A DNA stretch of 17,392 nt from Deltaproteobacteria bacterium (GTDB lineage: Bacteria; Myxococcota_A; Polyangia; Polyangiales; Ga0077539), in assembly GCA_016704445.1 (NCBI GenBank), contig JADJAE010000040.1, positions 1 through 17,392 on the forward strand, in the 5' to 3' direction. This document shows, piece after piece, positions 1-9,060 of the stretch (the first letter of the stretch is position 1; each line of letters starts with the position of its first letter). The notes under the pieces were generated by a model that saw nothing but the letters and a program-made list of their open reading frames with translations, did not search any database and was not told the DNA's origin. The position numbers were made by a program, and so were the translations under genes.

Positions 1-110
1 GTCGAGCCTCACCTTCGGAGTGGGTCGGCGAGGACTGGTACATGCGGAAGGGCGTCATCTTCTGGTCCGCCCTTCGTTCCTGCTGCCGACCCTGCATTGG
101 TCGGATGGCG
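1..110 (+). CDS. 3' end of a GT87/DUF2029-like membrane glycosyltransferase (copy 1, partial)
   Basis: The window opens inside a gene. Allowing for small indels, the segment reads a C-terminus of the form SLTF-EWVGED-YMRKGVIFW followed by LLPTLH-VGWR. This matches the last part of the complete paralogue at 293-1492 almost base for base. A hydrophobic stretch followed by a short basic tail fits the last membrane helix of a polytopic GT-C enzyme. The real stop is uncertain because of frame errors; beyond base 110 the similarity to the second copy ends. Assignment rests entirely on the downstream paralogue, since no catalytic region is visible here. Confidence 0.5.
1..110 (+). repeat. Direct repeat copy A (matches 1369-1482)
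   Basis: Bases 1-110 align with 1369-1482 over their whole length with scattered substitutions and a few short indels. Both start gtcgagcctcaccttc and end gtcggatggcg. The repeat codes for the C-terminus of two neighbouring GT87-like genes, so it is best explained by tandem gene duplication. Confidence 0.8.
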
Positions 111-292
111 CACCCCGCGCGACGGCGGTCGGACCAAGACCGAAGCTGAGTGGGGCTCAACCCGTGAAAGCATCGCAAGGCGCACGCGAACCGCGCGCAC
201 GGATAGTCAGGTCGATCGCCGCACCCGGCGAAGGGCTGCCCTGACGGCCCTCGCCCCGGCGGCGACCGCCAAACCGACTCCCGAACCGGACC
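111..292. other. Spacer between the two GT87-like genes
   Basis: About 180 bases of GC-rich sequence separate the end of copy 1 from the start of copy 2. ORFs run through it in several frames but none resembles a protein I recognise. I see no promoter, RNA gene or terminator I would stand behind. Confidence 0.35.
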
Positions 293-1492
293 GTGGTAAC
301 GTCGCCGGCGCCTCGCCGTGGCGTGGCGACCGCCCTCCTGCTCACGAACGCCTGGAAGTGGGCTCCCTCACCGGCTTCGCCGCGGCGACCTCGTCGCACG
401 GCTGCCGCGATCCCATGGGCGATCCCCCTGCTGTTCTGCGACGCCGTGCGCTTCTACCTCCTCCCAGGGCGACCTGCTCCTCCGCTCCACCGAGCGCCTC
501 GGCGGGTTCCTCCACCCGCCGCCGTTCGCGCCCCTGATGCGCGTCGTGATGTCTGCCGGGTGGCGGGCGTCGATCTACCTCTGGGCCGCCGTCGTGACGG
601 CGAGCACCGTCGCGCTGCTCGTCGTCCCGCTTTGTCGGCCTGTTCCGGCGACGGAGGGCCGCGGCGCTCGCCTACGGCGTGCTGCTCCGTCGGGGCATGC
701 CCATCCTCTCCAACTTCTACTGGGGGCTGGTGAGCGTCCTGATCACCGTCCTCGTCCTCGGCGCGCCCCGCTCTACGCGAAGGGACACTGCACCGCCAGC
801 GCTCCTGCTGGGCGGCGCGATCTCCATCAAGGTCACCCCTGGTCTTCGCCCCGCCGCTCCTCTTCAAGCGCGACCTCAGCGCTCGCCCGCTGCGCCGCCG
901 TCACCGCCGCCTTGCTGGTCCCCTCCCTCCCGGTGGGCGTCCTGAGCGCCGCAGCGACCGTGCGCGTCTACGCGGGAGCCTTCGCCCACGTCAAGGACCT
1001 CGGCGCACGTCCGGGTTCGCGTACTGCGGCCCCAACGTCGTCTCCCTCCTCCTCACGGGTCGCGCGCGGCAGAGGGCTCGGCGCTCTTCGCGCGCTCCCG
1101 GTCGCCTCGCTGTGCCTGGTGGCGTCCAACGCCCTGCTGCTGCGCCGCCTCGTGCGGCTGGCGTGGAGCACGAGAGCCCCTACTGGTCGGCCGCGCCGCT
1201 CCTGTTCTCCACGCTGCCGTTCCTCGTCGGAACCTCCTGGCTGCACTCGTACCGCTGGCTCCTGCCTGGTGCGAGGCCTTCGCCGCCGTCGTCGCGCTGG
1301 AGAACCGGGAGCGACCGGCGGCGAGGACCGCCCTCCTGCTGGCCCCCGTGATCGCCTCCGCGGCCCTTGTCGAGCCTCACCTTCTTCGAGTGGGTCGGCG
1401 AGGACTGTGATACATGCGGAAGGGCGTGATCTTCTGGTCCGCTCCTGCTCCTGCCGCCGACCCTGCACCGGGTCGGATGGCGTGAAGCCTGA
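293..1492 (+). CDS. GT87/DUF2029-like polytopic mannosyltransferase (copy 2), frame-disrupted
   Basis: Joining frames gives one membrane protein of about 400 residues. Recognisable pieces in order are: a start near GTG 293 (VVTSPAPRR, then VATALLLTNAWKW); AAIPWAIPLLFCDAVRFY; FAPLMRVVMSAGWRASIYLW; RRGMPILSNFYWGLVSVLIT; GGAISIKVTP; VRVYAGAFAHVKDL; PFLVGTSWLHSYRWLLP; and the tail shared with copy 1, stopping at TGA 1490-1492. Multiple hydrophobic helices, the 'ISIKVTP' segment and the W-L-H-x-Y-x-W-L-L-P helix are typical of DUF2029/GT87 enzymes, which move sugars from polyprenyl-phosphate donors at the membrane. At least five indels break the frame. Donor and acceptor cannot be read from sequence. 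Confidence 0.6.
1369..1482 (+). repeat. Direct repeat copy B (matches 1-110)
   Basis: Second copy of the C-terminal GT87 coding repeat. Copy B has a fuller ttcttcgagtgggtcgg stretch where copy A lacks three bases, and copy B reads the intact motif FFEWVGED. Confidence 0.8.
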
Positions 1493-1608
1493 CAACGGAT
1501 GGAAATCCGATCGTGCGTGTAGAGCCTCGCCCCAAAACCCCACCTTCAAGCTTGCACCCCGCGTCACCCCATCGACGCGGGGCGAGCGTAGGATCGACCG
1601 ACCGCCCA

Positions 1609-3266
1609 TGGCCGGTCGGCACTGCGATTTCGGCGACGAGGCCGCCGGCGTCTCCCCCGGCGACGCCAGCCAGGCCCGTCGCGCCCCGCCGGGCGTTCTA
1701 CCCCCTGGCGGCCGACGTCCCGCTCGCCGTCGCGGCGCTCCCGCTGAAGAACGCGGGGGCTGCGGACGACGCGTACATCACGTTCCGCAGCGTCGAGCAG
1801 CTCCTGGCGGGCCACGGACCGCGCTGGAACCCCACGAGCGCGCCCAGGTCTTCACGCACCCGCTGTGGTTCCTCCTCGTGTCCGTGGCGCGGGCCCTGCT
1901 GAGGACATGTACTCGCCGCCCTCGCGACCTCGCTGGCGTTCGTGCTCGCGACTATCTGGCGGTTGCGGCACTTCGCGTCACCGAGGCCGCATGGCTGCTC
2001 GCGTGGGGAGCCCTCCTGTCGTCGAAGGCCTTCGTGGACTACACCGTGTCAGGACTGAGAGCCCCCCCTCCCCACCTTCCTGGTAGCCACGTTCCTGACC
2101 TCCTCGGGTCGCCCGCGGGAGCCGCCGACGTGCCGCGGAAGGCGACGCGGTTGACGCTTCGCCTTCGGCCTCGCGCTCACCTGCTGTCACGACCTCGCGA
2201 CGCTGCTCGCCGCCCCGTGGGCGTGGTGGATGTTCTGCCACCGCAGAGGCGCCTCGCGCCGCGCTCCTGCGGGCCACGATCGTGGGGCTGTCTCCCTTCC
2301 CTCGCCTGGACGCTCTTCAGCGTCGTCTACTACGGCTTCCTTCCCCAACACGGCCTACGCCAAGCTCGCGCACGGGCTACCCCACCGGGGTGATGTGGGC
2401 GCAGGGGATCGGTACTTCCGCGACTCCCTGCAGCTCGACCCGCTGACGCTCCCGGTGGTGTGCGCCGGGTTCCTCGTCGCGGGCGCCCTCGCGCCGGGAC
2501 GCCGTGGGCCGCAGCCGTCGCGGCAGGGATCGCGTGCAACCGCTCTACGTGCTGTACATCGGCGGCGACTTCGAGCGGCCGCTTCTTCACCGCGGCGCTG
2601 GTGGCGTCCCTCTGGCCCATCGGACAACTGCGGTTGTTGGCCGCGCGTGCGAAGGTCGCGGGCGCCTCCGCCGCGGCCCTCCTGGTCGGGTACAACCCTG
2701 CCAATCCGAACGTGCCCTGCCGGCGGAGCTTCAGCGACGCCAGCACCATAGCGATCCTTCCCCCGCCGGCGGAATCGCGGACGAATTCCAGGTGGTACTA
2801 CCACGGGAGTTCTGTCCTGGCGTGGGCCCGCGCCGCCCGGGCGAGCCGTTCCCCCAGCACCCCCCTTCTCCAGCTTCGGGCGGCGGTTCGCCGGGTCGGA
2901 GATGGGGCCTGACGATCACGCCCAACATCGGCTCACTTCGCCCACTCCGGCGCGCCTCGACCAGATCGTCATCGACGACTTCGGGATCGCGGATCCGTTC
3001 GTGGCGCGGCTCCCCATCGTCGGGCGATCGCTGCGGCCCGGGCACATGATCCACGAGATCCCGAGCCGCTACAGCGCGTCTCGTCCCAGGAGCGGAGAAA
3101 CGAGATCACCGACCCGGCCCAGCGGGCCCTCTACGACGACGTCCAGCTCGCGACGAGGGCCTCGCTCTTCTCGCCGGAGCGATGGGGCGCCATCCTCCGA
3201 CTGAACCTCCGACCGCGCCCCGCGCTCGCCGGAGGATCCGCCCCCGCGCCACCGGCGTTGCATTAG
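1609..3266 (+). CDS. GT-C membrane glycosyltransferase of the DDAYITFR type (GT39/ArnT-like), frame-disrupted
   Basis: Reassembled from several frames, this is one protein of about 530 residues. ATG 1609 is the best start. Pieces in order: AADDAYITFRSVEQLLAGHG then RWNP; QVFTHPLWFLLVSVARALL; SSKAFVDYTVSGL; LYVLYIGGDF then RFFTAALVASL; DQIVIDDFGIADPFVARLP; RPGHMIHEIPSRY; and a C-terminus ending PAPPALH with TAG at 3264-3266. The acidic DD near the N-terminus in the first periplasmic loop, the xSGLE-type helix, the GGDFM-GRFF helix and the 'DxxxxxDPxxARLP...RPGH' periplasmic motif are characteristic of a large family of putative polyprenyl-phosphate sugar transferases. At least six indels disrupt it. 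Specificity is unknown. Confidence 0.6.
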
Positions 3267-3275
3267 CAGGGTTGA

Positions 3276-3870
3276 GTTTGCGCCAGGAAAGCTTGGCGAA
3301 GGAGGACGTGATGAACCGTTGACCAAGAGCATCACCGAAACCTTCGATTGGAGTCCCGCGGGTGGCAGAACCCCGCCCGGCAAGAGGCTGGTCACCAGCC
3401 GGAAGCGAGTCTTGCGTGGACGTGGGGTGACCCCGGCTGCGAAGCGTAGACAGCGAGTGTGTGGGCCGCGTGATTGAACCTCGTGAGCTGTACCCGTGGA
3501 AGCCGACGCCGTCCGCATGGCGGAAGGCCGCATCATCGCCCCGCAACGACCTGGGGCCGACGATTCCACCGGGGTCCAAGGCCGGGGCACGCACACAAGG
3601 ACTCCCCAGGAACCTGGGAGATCTGCTCGATTCCGCTGCAAATCCCGGCTCAAGGCCACCGGGTGAACAAGGGCCCGATCACCTCTCCGTCTGCGGGCAC
3701 GCACGGAGAAGGACGCGAACAAGCGAGCCCGCCAGCGGTACCGCCGAACGAACGCAAGGAAGTGACGCGGGACGGTCGAGCAGAAGTCGGAGCGCCCTCA
3801 CCGTAGCGACGAAGCGGGGGAACCATCCCGAGGGACCCCCGCAGCTGGAGAGGAGGGCGCCGAGCACGCC
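3276..3870 (+). ncRNA. Group II intron 1 ribozyme, 5' domains (I-IV)
   Basis: These 595 bases precede the RT ORF and hold no convincing protein. They include the small first hairpin gcgccaggaaagcttggcg (3279-3297 region), a catcaccgaaacc motif at about 3330 that also occurs in intron 2 (tgtcaccgaaacc), and an aggaacctgggagatc segment near 3608 of the kind seen in other group II introns. Length and position match domains I to the start of IV. I did not fold it, so domain borders are not given. Confidence 0.65.
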
Positions 3871-4547
3871 GTGCGAGGAACGATGACCGCGACATCGAGC
3901 GCGGAGATCATCTCACCGAGACTCGCACGGATCGCGGAACAGGCGAGGCAGGCACCGGGCATGGTGTTCACCACGCTGTTCCATCACGTCGACATGGACT
4001 GGATGCGCGAGGCGTACCGGCGCACGCGCAAGAACGGAGCGGTGGGCGTGGACGGGCAGGACGGCGAAGCGTTCGCGGCAGACCTGGAGGGCAACCTCCG
4101 TCGTCTGCTGGACGCGGCGAAGTCCGGCACGTACCGCGCGCCGCCCGTTCGGCGCGTGCACATCCCGAAGGGCGACGGGTCGCAGACGCGGCCCATCGGC
4201 ATTCCGACCTTCGGGGACAAGGTACTTCAACGCGCGGTCGCGATGCTGCTGGAGGCCGTGTACGAGCAGGACTTTCTGGACTGCTCTCACGGCTTTCGGC
4301 CGGGTCGTTCCGCGCATGGTGCCTTGGACGCGATGCGCGATGGTCTCCTGTCGTTGGGTGGCGCGTGGGTCTTGGAGGTCGATCTGCGAAGTTCTTCGAC
4401 ACGCTGGGGCACCACCATCTTCGAGACATGCTGAGTCTGCGGGTGCGTGATGGAGTGATCACGCGGCTGATCGGCAAGTGGTTGAACGCGGGCGTGATGG
4501 AGGTCGGCGCGGTGACGCACCCGGACGAAGGCACCCCCGCAAGGCGG
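3871..4547 (+). CDS. ltrA-like: Intron 1 reverse transcriptase/maturase, part 1 (RT0-RT4 start), interrupted
   Basis: Group II intron-encoded protein that would splice intron 1 and copy it into DNA. GTG 3871 or ATG 3883 (after gaggaacg) can start it. Visible are DWMREAYRRTRKNGAVGVDG (RT0/RT1 entry), RRVHIPKGDGSQTRPIGIPT (RT1), FLDCSHGFRPGRSAHGALDA (RT2), and AWVLEVDLR-FFDTLGHHHL (RT3, with the first catalytic Asp). One A is missing at about 4389, where CGA-AAG-TTC is expected. The frame then runs RLIGKWLNAGVMEVGAVTHP then DEGTP, and stops matching exactly where the GTPQGG motif should complete, because another element has inserted. The extra C in the five-C run at about 4534 is a second likely indel. 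The RT continues at 9088. Confidence 0.85.
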
Positions 4548-4714
4548 AAGTCGTCACGCTAAACGCTATTGATAACTTCACGTGGCGGGGCCGCGTAACT
4601 CGGACCGCTCTGCGCGCGAGCCAGCGGGACGGCCGCCGGAGGGAACTCGTGAGCCCGGCGTCGCGGGCCGCAACCGGTGCTGGACGGGTCGCTCCCGGGT
4701 ACCACGCGCTTCTC

Positions 4715-4891
4715 ATGGAACGTCCACCTGGAATTCGAGTGGCGTACGAGCCGACACGGCTCGCGGCGGAGCACCTACGCCACGCGTACGAATGCCTCGT
4801 GCCGATCACGCGTCGCGAGGTGCGATCCGCCGCGCCCGAGCCCGTGATCCCAACCCCTGCGCACGTCCGCAGGAAGGAGTCCGCGAGATGA
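4715..4891 (+). CDS. Small ORF (58 aa) coupled to the serine recombinase
   Basis: ATG 4715 opens a basic 58-residue ORF containing VAYEPTRLAAEHLRHAYECL then VPITRREVR. Its TGA (4889-4891) overlaps the recombinase ATG (4888-4890) as ATGA, the arrangement of translationally coupled genes. The same frame stays open upstream to 4478, so a longer product is possible, but the protein-like part begins near 4735. My recollection is that short ORFs of this kind often precede recombinases in high-GC bacteria; I cannot name a characterised family. A role as accessory factor or DNA-binding partner is a guess. Confidence 0.5.
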   Translation: MERPPGIRVAYEPTRLAAEHLRHAYECLVPITRREVRSAAPEPVIPTPAHVRRKESAR

Positions 4892-6141
4892 TCTCCATCG
4901 CCTTGTACGCACGGGTATCGTCGGCGCAGCAGGCCCAGCGCGCCACGATCGACAGCGGTCGCGGCCCTCCAGGAGCGTGCTGCCGCCGACGGTCATCGGG
5001 TGTCGCCCGACGACCTCTACCTTGACGACGGGTTCAGCGGCACGACGCTCATGCGACCGGGCCTGAGCGGCTGCGCGATCGGGTCGCGGAGGGCGCGATC
5101 GACCTGATCTACGTCCACAGCCCCGACCGTCTCGCTCGCCGCTACGCCTATCAGGTGCTGCTGCTCGAGGAGTTCGCGGCCCGAGGGGTGCGGGTCGTGT
5201 TCCTGCTCGGCGCGCGCGGAGACGGCCGAGGAGACCCCTGCTCCACGCAGGTCCAGGATGGTCGCGAGTACGAGCGCGCACGGCTGATGGAGCGCTACCG
5301 TCGCGGCAAGCTCCATCGCGCGCGGCAGGGTCTGGTCAATCCCTGCCCGGGCGCGCCCTACGGCTACCGCTACGTCGCGCGCACCGCCACGGAGCCGGCG
5401 CGTTACGAGGTTGTGCTCGCCGAAGCGGAGGTCGTGCGCGGCCTGTTCGACGCCCTCGTCCATCGCCAGCAGTCGATCGCTCAACTCGTGCGCGACCTCA
5501 ACACGGCGGGCGTCCCTACGCGGCGAGGCGCCCCGCGCTGGGATCGCTCGACGGTCTGGGGCGTCCTGCGCAACCCGGCGTACGCAGGCGAGGCGGCCTA
5601 CGGCAAGACGGAGTCGGTGCCCCGCGGCCAGCTGCTGCGACCCATCCGCAGCAAGACCAGCACGCCGCGACGTGCCAGGAGCGCGGCCCGCGCCCGCGCC
5701 ACCGAGCAGTGGATCTCGATCCCCCGTCCCGGCACTCGCGACGTCGGAGGTCTTCACCCGTGGCGCGCGAGCAACTCGAACGCAACAAGCGGCTCTCGGC
5801 GCGCAACGCGCGGGGTCACCGCTACCTGCTGCAGGACTCGTGGTCTGCGCGAGCTGCGGCTACGCCTGCTACGGCAAAGGCCGTCTCGCCGGCGCCGCGC
5901 GCCAAGGGGCGCCCCTGCTACGCCTACTATCGATGCGTGGGCAGCGACGCCTACCGCTTCGCGGGCGGCCGCATCTGCCACAACCCGCAGATGCGCGTGG
6001 ACCCGCTGGACGCTCACGTCTGGGACGCCGTGCGGGCGACGCTCGAAGATCCCGCGCGCGTCCTGAATGAGTGGGTGCGCCGCGCCGAGAGCGACCGCGT
6101 ACAGGTCGAACGTCGTGCTCAGCGCGACGCTGCCGCGCAGG
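4888..6141 (+). CDS. Large serine recombinase, N-terminal part, split by IS21
   Basis: ATG 4888 follows the strong ribosome site aggaaggag. The catalytic (resolvase) domain starts MISIALYARVSSAQQAQRAT, with Arg9 and catalytic Ser11 in the ARVS motif, then DGFSGTTLMRPGL and DLIYVHSPDRLARRYAYQVL. A recombinase domain follows (NPCPGAPYGYRY, LNTAGVPTRRGAPRWDRSTV, GVLRNPAYAGEAAYGK). Next is a zinc-ribbon with CASCGYACYGK ... YYRC ... ICHN, and the beginning of a coiled coil (WVRRAESDRVQVERRAQRDA). This order is that of large serine integrases/transposases. Coding continues at 8682 after the IS21. Several indels lie at about 4960-5080, 5220-5270, 5650-5850 and 5880-5920. The element it moves is most likely its own 2-kb carrier. 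Confidence 0.85.
6136..6141. repeat. IS21 target-site duplication, left copy (CGCAGG)
   Basis: CGCAGG directly precedes the TGTC left terminus and is repeated exactly at 8676-8681 right after the GACA right terminus. Six base pairs is within the range for the IS21 family. Confidence 0.85.
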
Positions 6142-6273
6142 TGTCAATGGCCACGAAGAACTGACCCACTTTGGCCATCAGAAACTGACCCACCCCGGGT
6201 CCGTTTCCGTGGCCGCTCACCGCGTGAGCGTGGCCACCTCCTGACCCACCCGTGGCCATCGGGGTTGACCCAC
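6142..6273. repeat. Left inverted repeat and multiple end repeats of the IS21 element
   Basis: The 55-bp left inverted repeat is 6142-6196. The unit TGACCCAC recurs at 6162-6169, 6186-6193, 6242-6249 and 6266-6273, interleaved with TGGCCA. The first two positions are mirrored in the right end. Repeated short motifs inside both ends are the known hallmark of IS21 elements and are likely IstA binding sites. Confidence 0.85.
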
Positions 6274-6308
6274 CCACGACGCCCCTGGGTCCATGGTCGT
6301 GGCCACGC

Positions 6309-7094
6309 TCATCCGGCCTCCTCGACGCCCTTCGCCTCGGCCGCCGCGGCGAGGCGAGCACCGGGCCCTCGCGTCACGAGGACGTCGGCGTGCTGGGCGA
6401 GCCGGTCGAGCAGGGCCGCGGTCAGCTTGTCGTCGCCGAATACGCGGCTCCATTCCCCGAAGGAGAGGTTCGAAGTGAGGATCGTCGCGCGCCTCTCGTG
6501 ACGGGTGGAGAGCACATCGAAGAGCAGCTCCCCGCCAGATTTCTCGAAGGGCACAAACCCGAGCTCGTCGAGCACAAGCACGCCGCACCGCTGGAGCCGC
6601 TCGTGCAGCCGCCCGAGCTGCCGCGTGTCGCGTGCTTCGGTTAGCGTCCGCACGAGGTCCGACGCCCGGAAGAAGAGGGCGTTGTGCCCGTGACGGATCG
6701 CCTCGATCGCCAGCGCGATGGCGAGGTGCGTCTTGCCTGTGCCCACCGGGCCGAGCAGCACGACGTTGCGCGCGGCATCGACCCACGCGCAGCGCGCCAG
6801 CTCCTCGAGCTTGTGCTTGCTGAGGCCGTGCGAGCGGCGCCAGTCGAACTGCGCCAGCGTCTTGCGCGCGGGCAGCCGGGCGGCGCGCAGGCGACGCTCG
6901 ACCGCGTGCTCGCCGCGGGTGGTGATCTCCGCGTCGAGCAGCGCGTGCAGGTAGGGCCAGAGGCGACCACTCCTCGTGGATGGCGCGCCGCTCGACCTCC
7001 ACGAACTCCCGCGCCAGGGTGGGGATCTTGAGGCGTGCGGCAGTGGGCACGCACGACCGCCTCCATCGCGCCCCCGGTCAGCCTCGCGGCTCAT
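6309..7094 (-). CDS. istB: IstB, IS21 helper ATPase
   Basis: AAA+ ATPase that assists the IstA transposase in target selection. Seen in order: an N-terminal basic part, IPTLAREFVEVERRAIHEEW, YLHALLDAEITTRGEHAVER, TLAQFDWRRSHGLSKHKLEE, the Walker A motif GPVGTGKTHLAIALAIEAIR, the Walker B motif GVLVLDELGFVPFEKSGGEL, and TILTSNLSFGEWSRVFGDDK then ALLDRL. Length after correction is about 260 residues, normal for the family. ATG 7094 overlaps the istA stop as ATGA, so the two are translationally coupled. At least two indels between about 6970 and 7060 shift the N-terminal third. The C-terminus (RLAAAAEAKGVEEAG) runs without interruption to TGA 6309-6311. Confidence 0.92.
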   Translation of the reverse strand: MSREADRGRDGGGRACPLPHASRSPPWRGSSWRSSGAPSTRSGRLWPYLHALLDAEITTRGEHAVERRLRAARLPARKTLAQFDWRRSHGLSKHKLEELARCAWVDAARNVVLLGPVGTGKTHLAIALAIEAIRHGHNALFFRASDLVRTLTEARDTRQLGRLHERLQRCGVLVLDELGFVPFEKSGGELLFDVLSTRHERRATILTSNLSFGEWSRVFGDDKLTAALLDRLAQHADVLVTRGPGARLAAAAEAKGVEEAG

Positions 7095-8610
7095 GCCACC
7101 CTCGCGACGGCGCAGAGGGCGTCGTAGCGGGCGAGGTCGCTCGTCTCGACCTCGTACCCGCGCAGCGCCGCCGGGACCACCAGCGAGGCGGTGGGGGGCC
7201 GCGGCGCGTGGCTCTCGGGCAGCAGCTGCTCGGTGGCGAGCGCGCGGGCGATGCGCGTCGTCGTCGTCGCCATCCCCTCCTTGTCGGCGTCCCGCAGCCA
7301 CGGGGCCAGGCGCCGCGCGGCCCTCGATCTCGTCGGGGCTGTGCAGCGTACGCAGCGCCGCCCAGAGCGCGGGCCACGGGGCGCCGAACTGGGCGACCAG
7401 CCTGGGCCACCCGGCGCAGCGCCTGGGGCTTGATCGACAGCGGCTGGAGCAGGTGGCGGTAATCGACGCTGCGCCCGCCGAAGGGCATCCTGCGGGTGAC
7501 CTCGTCGTCCTTGCCGCGCGCGAAGACGACCGTCTCCGGGCCGAGGCGCACCTCCATGTCGCCGCCGCACCAGCGGCTTGGCACCGAGTACGAGGCCCCG
7601 CGGAGCATGAGGCTCGCGTGATGGCGCAGCGTCACCAGCCGCACCTCCGCCGGGTCGAAGACCTCGGCGGGCAGCGGGCGCAGCGCACGTTGCTCGCGCT
7701 CCCAGGCGGCGACGTCCTCGCCGCGCCGGAGGAAGGCCTCGTCGATGCGCCGCTGGAGCGCGGCGGAGATCGCCCCGAGGCTGTCGCCGGTGGGCAGGGG
7801 CACCATGTGCTGCAGCCGCAGGTTGCCGCCGCGGCGCTCGACCGAGCCCTTGTCGTGCCCCTCGCCGGGCCGGCAGAAGCGCGCCTCGAAGGCGTAGTGC
7901 GCGACGAGGTGGGCGAAGCGCGGTCGCAGCAACCGAGGCTGCCCCAGGAGCACCTTGGCGACGGCGGCGGTGAGGTTGTCGTAGGCGACCGCGGCGATCA
8001 CGCCGGCGAAGTGGGCGAAGGCCGCGACGTGGGCCGCCAGGAACGGTGGTGGCGTGTCCTTGGTGGGCGCAGAGCATCGTGAAGTCGCGCCGCGAAGCAG
8101 CAGGCGCATGAGGAACATCCACGCCTTGGTGCGCACGCCGGCGAGCTCGACCCAGACCTCGAAGAAGTCCACCTGGGCGAGCTCGCCGGGCGGATGCACG
8201 AGGGGCACGGTGACCTCCCTCTCGCCGCGACGCAGGTCCGCGACGAGGCGGCGCACGGTGCGCGCGCTGGCCTCGTGGCCACGCTCCCGCAGCAGCTCCG
8301 TGAGGCGCTCGGCGGTCAGCCGTTGCTTGCCCGCCGTGAAGGCGCGCCGATCCCTCCAGAGGGCCTCGGCCTCGACGCGCACCGCGTCGCGAACCGGAGC
8401 CACCCGCGCGTCACGAACGACCCGCGGACCAGCGATCGACTTGGCCCGCGCGTAGCGACGGACCGTATTGCGAGACAGACCGAGCTCTCGCGAAACCTCG
8501 CGGAGCGGCACGCCCTCGGTGAGCACCTTGTGCCGAATCACAGCCACCAGATCCATGGGAACCATCCCGGGCGGTGACAGACCGCCCATCACGTTGTCCA
8601 ACTCCTCCAA
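7091..8610 (-). CDS. istA: IstA, IS21 DDE transposase
   Basis: Transposase of about 505 residues when corrected. Seen: a helix-turn-helix at the N-terminus (LREVSRELGLSRNTVRRYAR), the DDE core with ELAQVDFFEVWVEL (first Asp), VIAAVAYDNLTAAVAK (second Asp) and GHDKGSVERRGGNLR (Glu), then the beta-barrel region (LRGASYSVPSRWCGGDMEVR). The end in another frame reads GYEVETSDLARYDALCAVAR with TGA 7091-7093. A pair of compensating indels near 8060-8110 replaces the expected RRDFTMLC strand by an out-of-frame stretch, and at least two more lie at 7290-7420. ATG 8610, 8565 or 8556 could start it; 8556 (MDLVAVIRHKV) gives the usual IstA N-terminus. Confidence 0.92.
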
Positions 8611-8620
8611 ACCACCCCCC

Positions 8621-8675
8621 GGGGTGGGTCAGTTTCAGTTGGCCAAGCTGGGTCAGTTTACGGTGGCCAAGGACA
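8621..8675. repeat. Right inverted repeat of the IS21 element
   Basis: This is the reverse complement of the left end, with ten mismatches in 55 and no gap. GTGGGTCA occurs at 8624-8631 and CTGGGTCA at 8648-8655. It ends GACA at 8672-8675. Confidence 0.88.
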
Positions 8676-8681
8676 CGCAGG
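8676..8681. repeat. IS21 target-site duplication, right copy (CGCAGG)
   Basis: Exact copy of 6136-6141, immediately outside the right terminus. Confidence 0.85.
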
Positions 8682-9060
8682 TCGTGACCGCGCAGGAGCG
8701 GAGTCTGACCCGCCTGCTCGATGCGTACGAAGCGGGTGCCCTCGACCTGCCGGAACTGACGGCGCGCTCGGATCGCTTGAAGGCGCGGCTCACGCATGCG
8801 CGGGGAGGCGTTGGAGCAGGCCGAGACGCAGCTCGCGGAGATCGTGACGTTGCGTGCGGTCACGGGGCGTCTCGAAGACTTCGCGGCGCGGGTCCGTGGA
8901 GGACTCGAGCAGCTCTCGTGGGAGGAGCGCCGCGATCTCATCCGCCTCCTCGTCGCGCGCGTCGAGATCGACCCGGAGGGGGCGACGGTCGTCTTCCGGC
9001 TGCCGACGAGTCCCACCACGGGTGGACCGGCGCCGACGAATTCGTCTCCGGCAGGGAGCG
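8682..9060 (+). CDS. Large serine recombinase, C-terminal part
   Basis: Continues the recombinase from 6141 in the same frame: VVTAQERSLTRLLDAYEAGA, then LDLPELTARSDRLKARLTHA, a long amphipathic coiled coil typical of the region after the zinc ribbon in large serine recombinases. One extra G near 8805 moves the frame. It then reads REALEQAETQLAEIV, LEQLSWEERRDLIRLLVARV and EIDPEGATVVFRLP, the usual final module of this family. I find no clear stop before the right junction; the frame stays open into RT sequence, so the true C-terminus is uncertain and may use the junction itself. Confidence 0.8.

Larger units (their letters stand above)
6142..8675 (-). mobile_element. IS21-family insertion sequence, complete (2534 bp)
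   Basis: The element carries istA and istB in one operon on the minus strand. It is bounded by 55-bp imperfect inverted repeats starting TGTC (45 of 55 positions match by eye) and flanked by the 6-bp duplication CGCAGG. Removing it plus one copy of the duplication joins gcc gcg cag to gtc gtg acc, so the recombinase reads DAAAQ-VVTAQERS with no frame change. This proves insertion into a previously intact gene. Confidence 0.93.

Noticed and set aside
318..2393. A continuous 691-codon open frame across the first 2.4 kb
   Set aside because: It spans two distinct membrane proteins, changes between coding and non-coding phase several times, and its non-matching parts are Arg/Pro/Ser-rich shadow sequence.
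6142..6273. Regular repeats that might be a CRISPR array
   Set aside because: Short TGACCCAC/TGGCCA units with unequal spacing, mirrored at the other end of the element; these are IS21 terminal repeats.
6976..8082. 368-codon plus-strand ORF
   Set aside because: Antisense to istA/istB, low-complexity Arg/Ala/Gly composition, no recognisable motif; typical GC-rich shadow.
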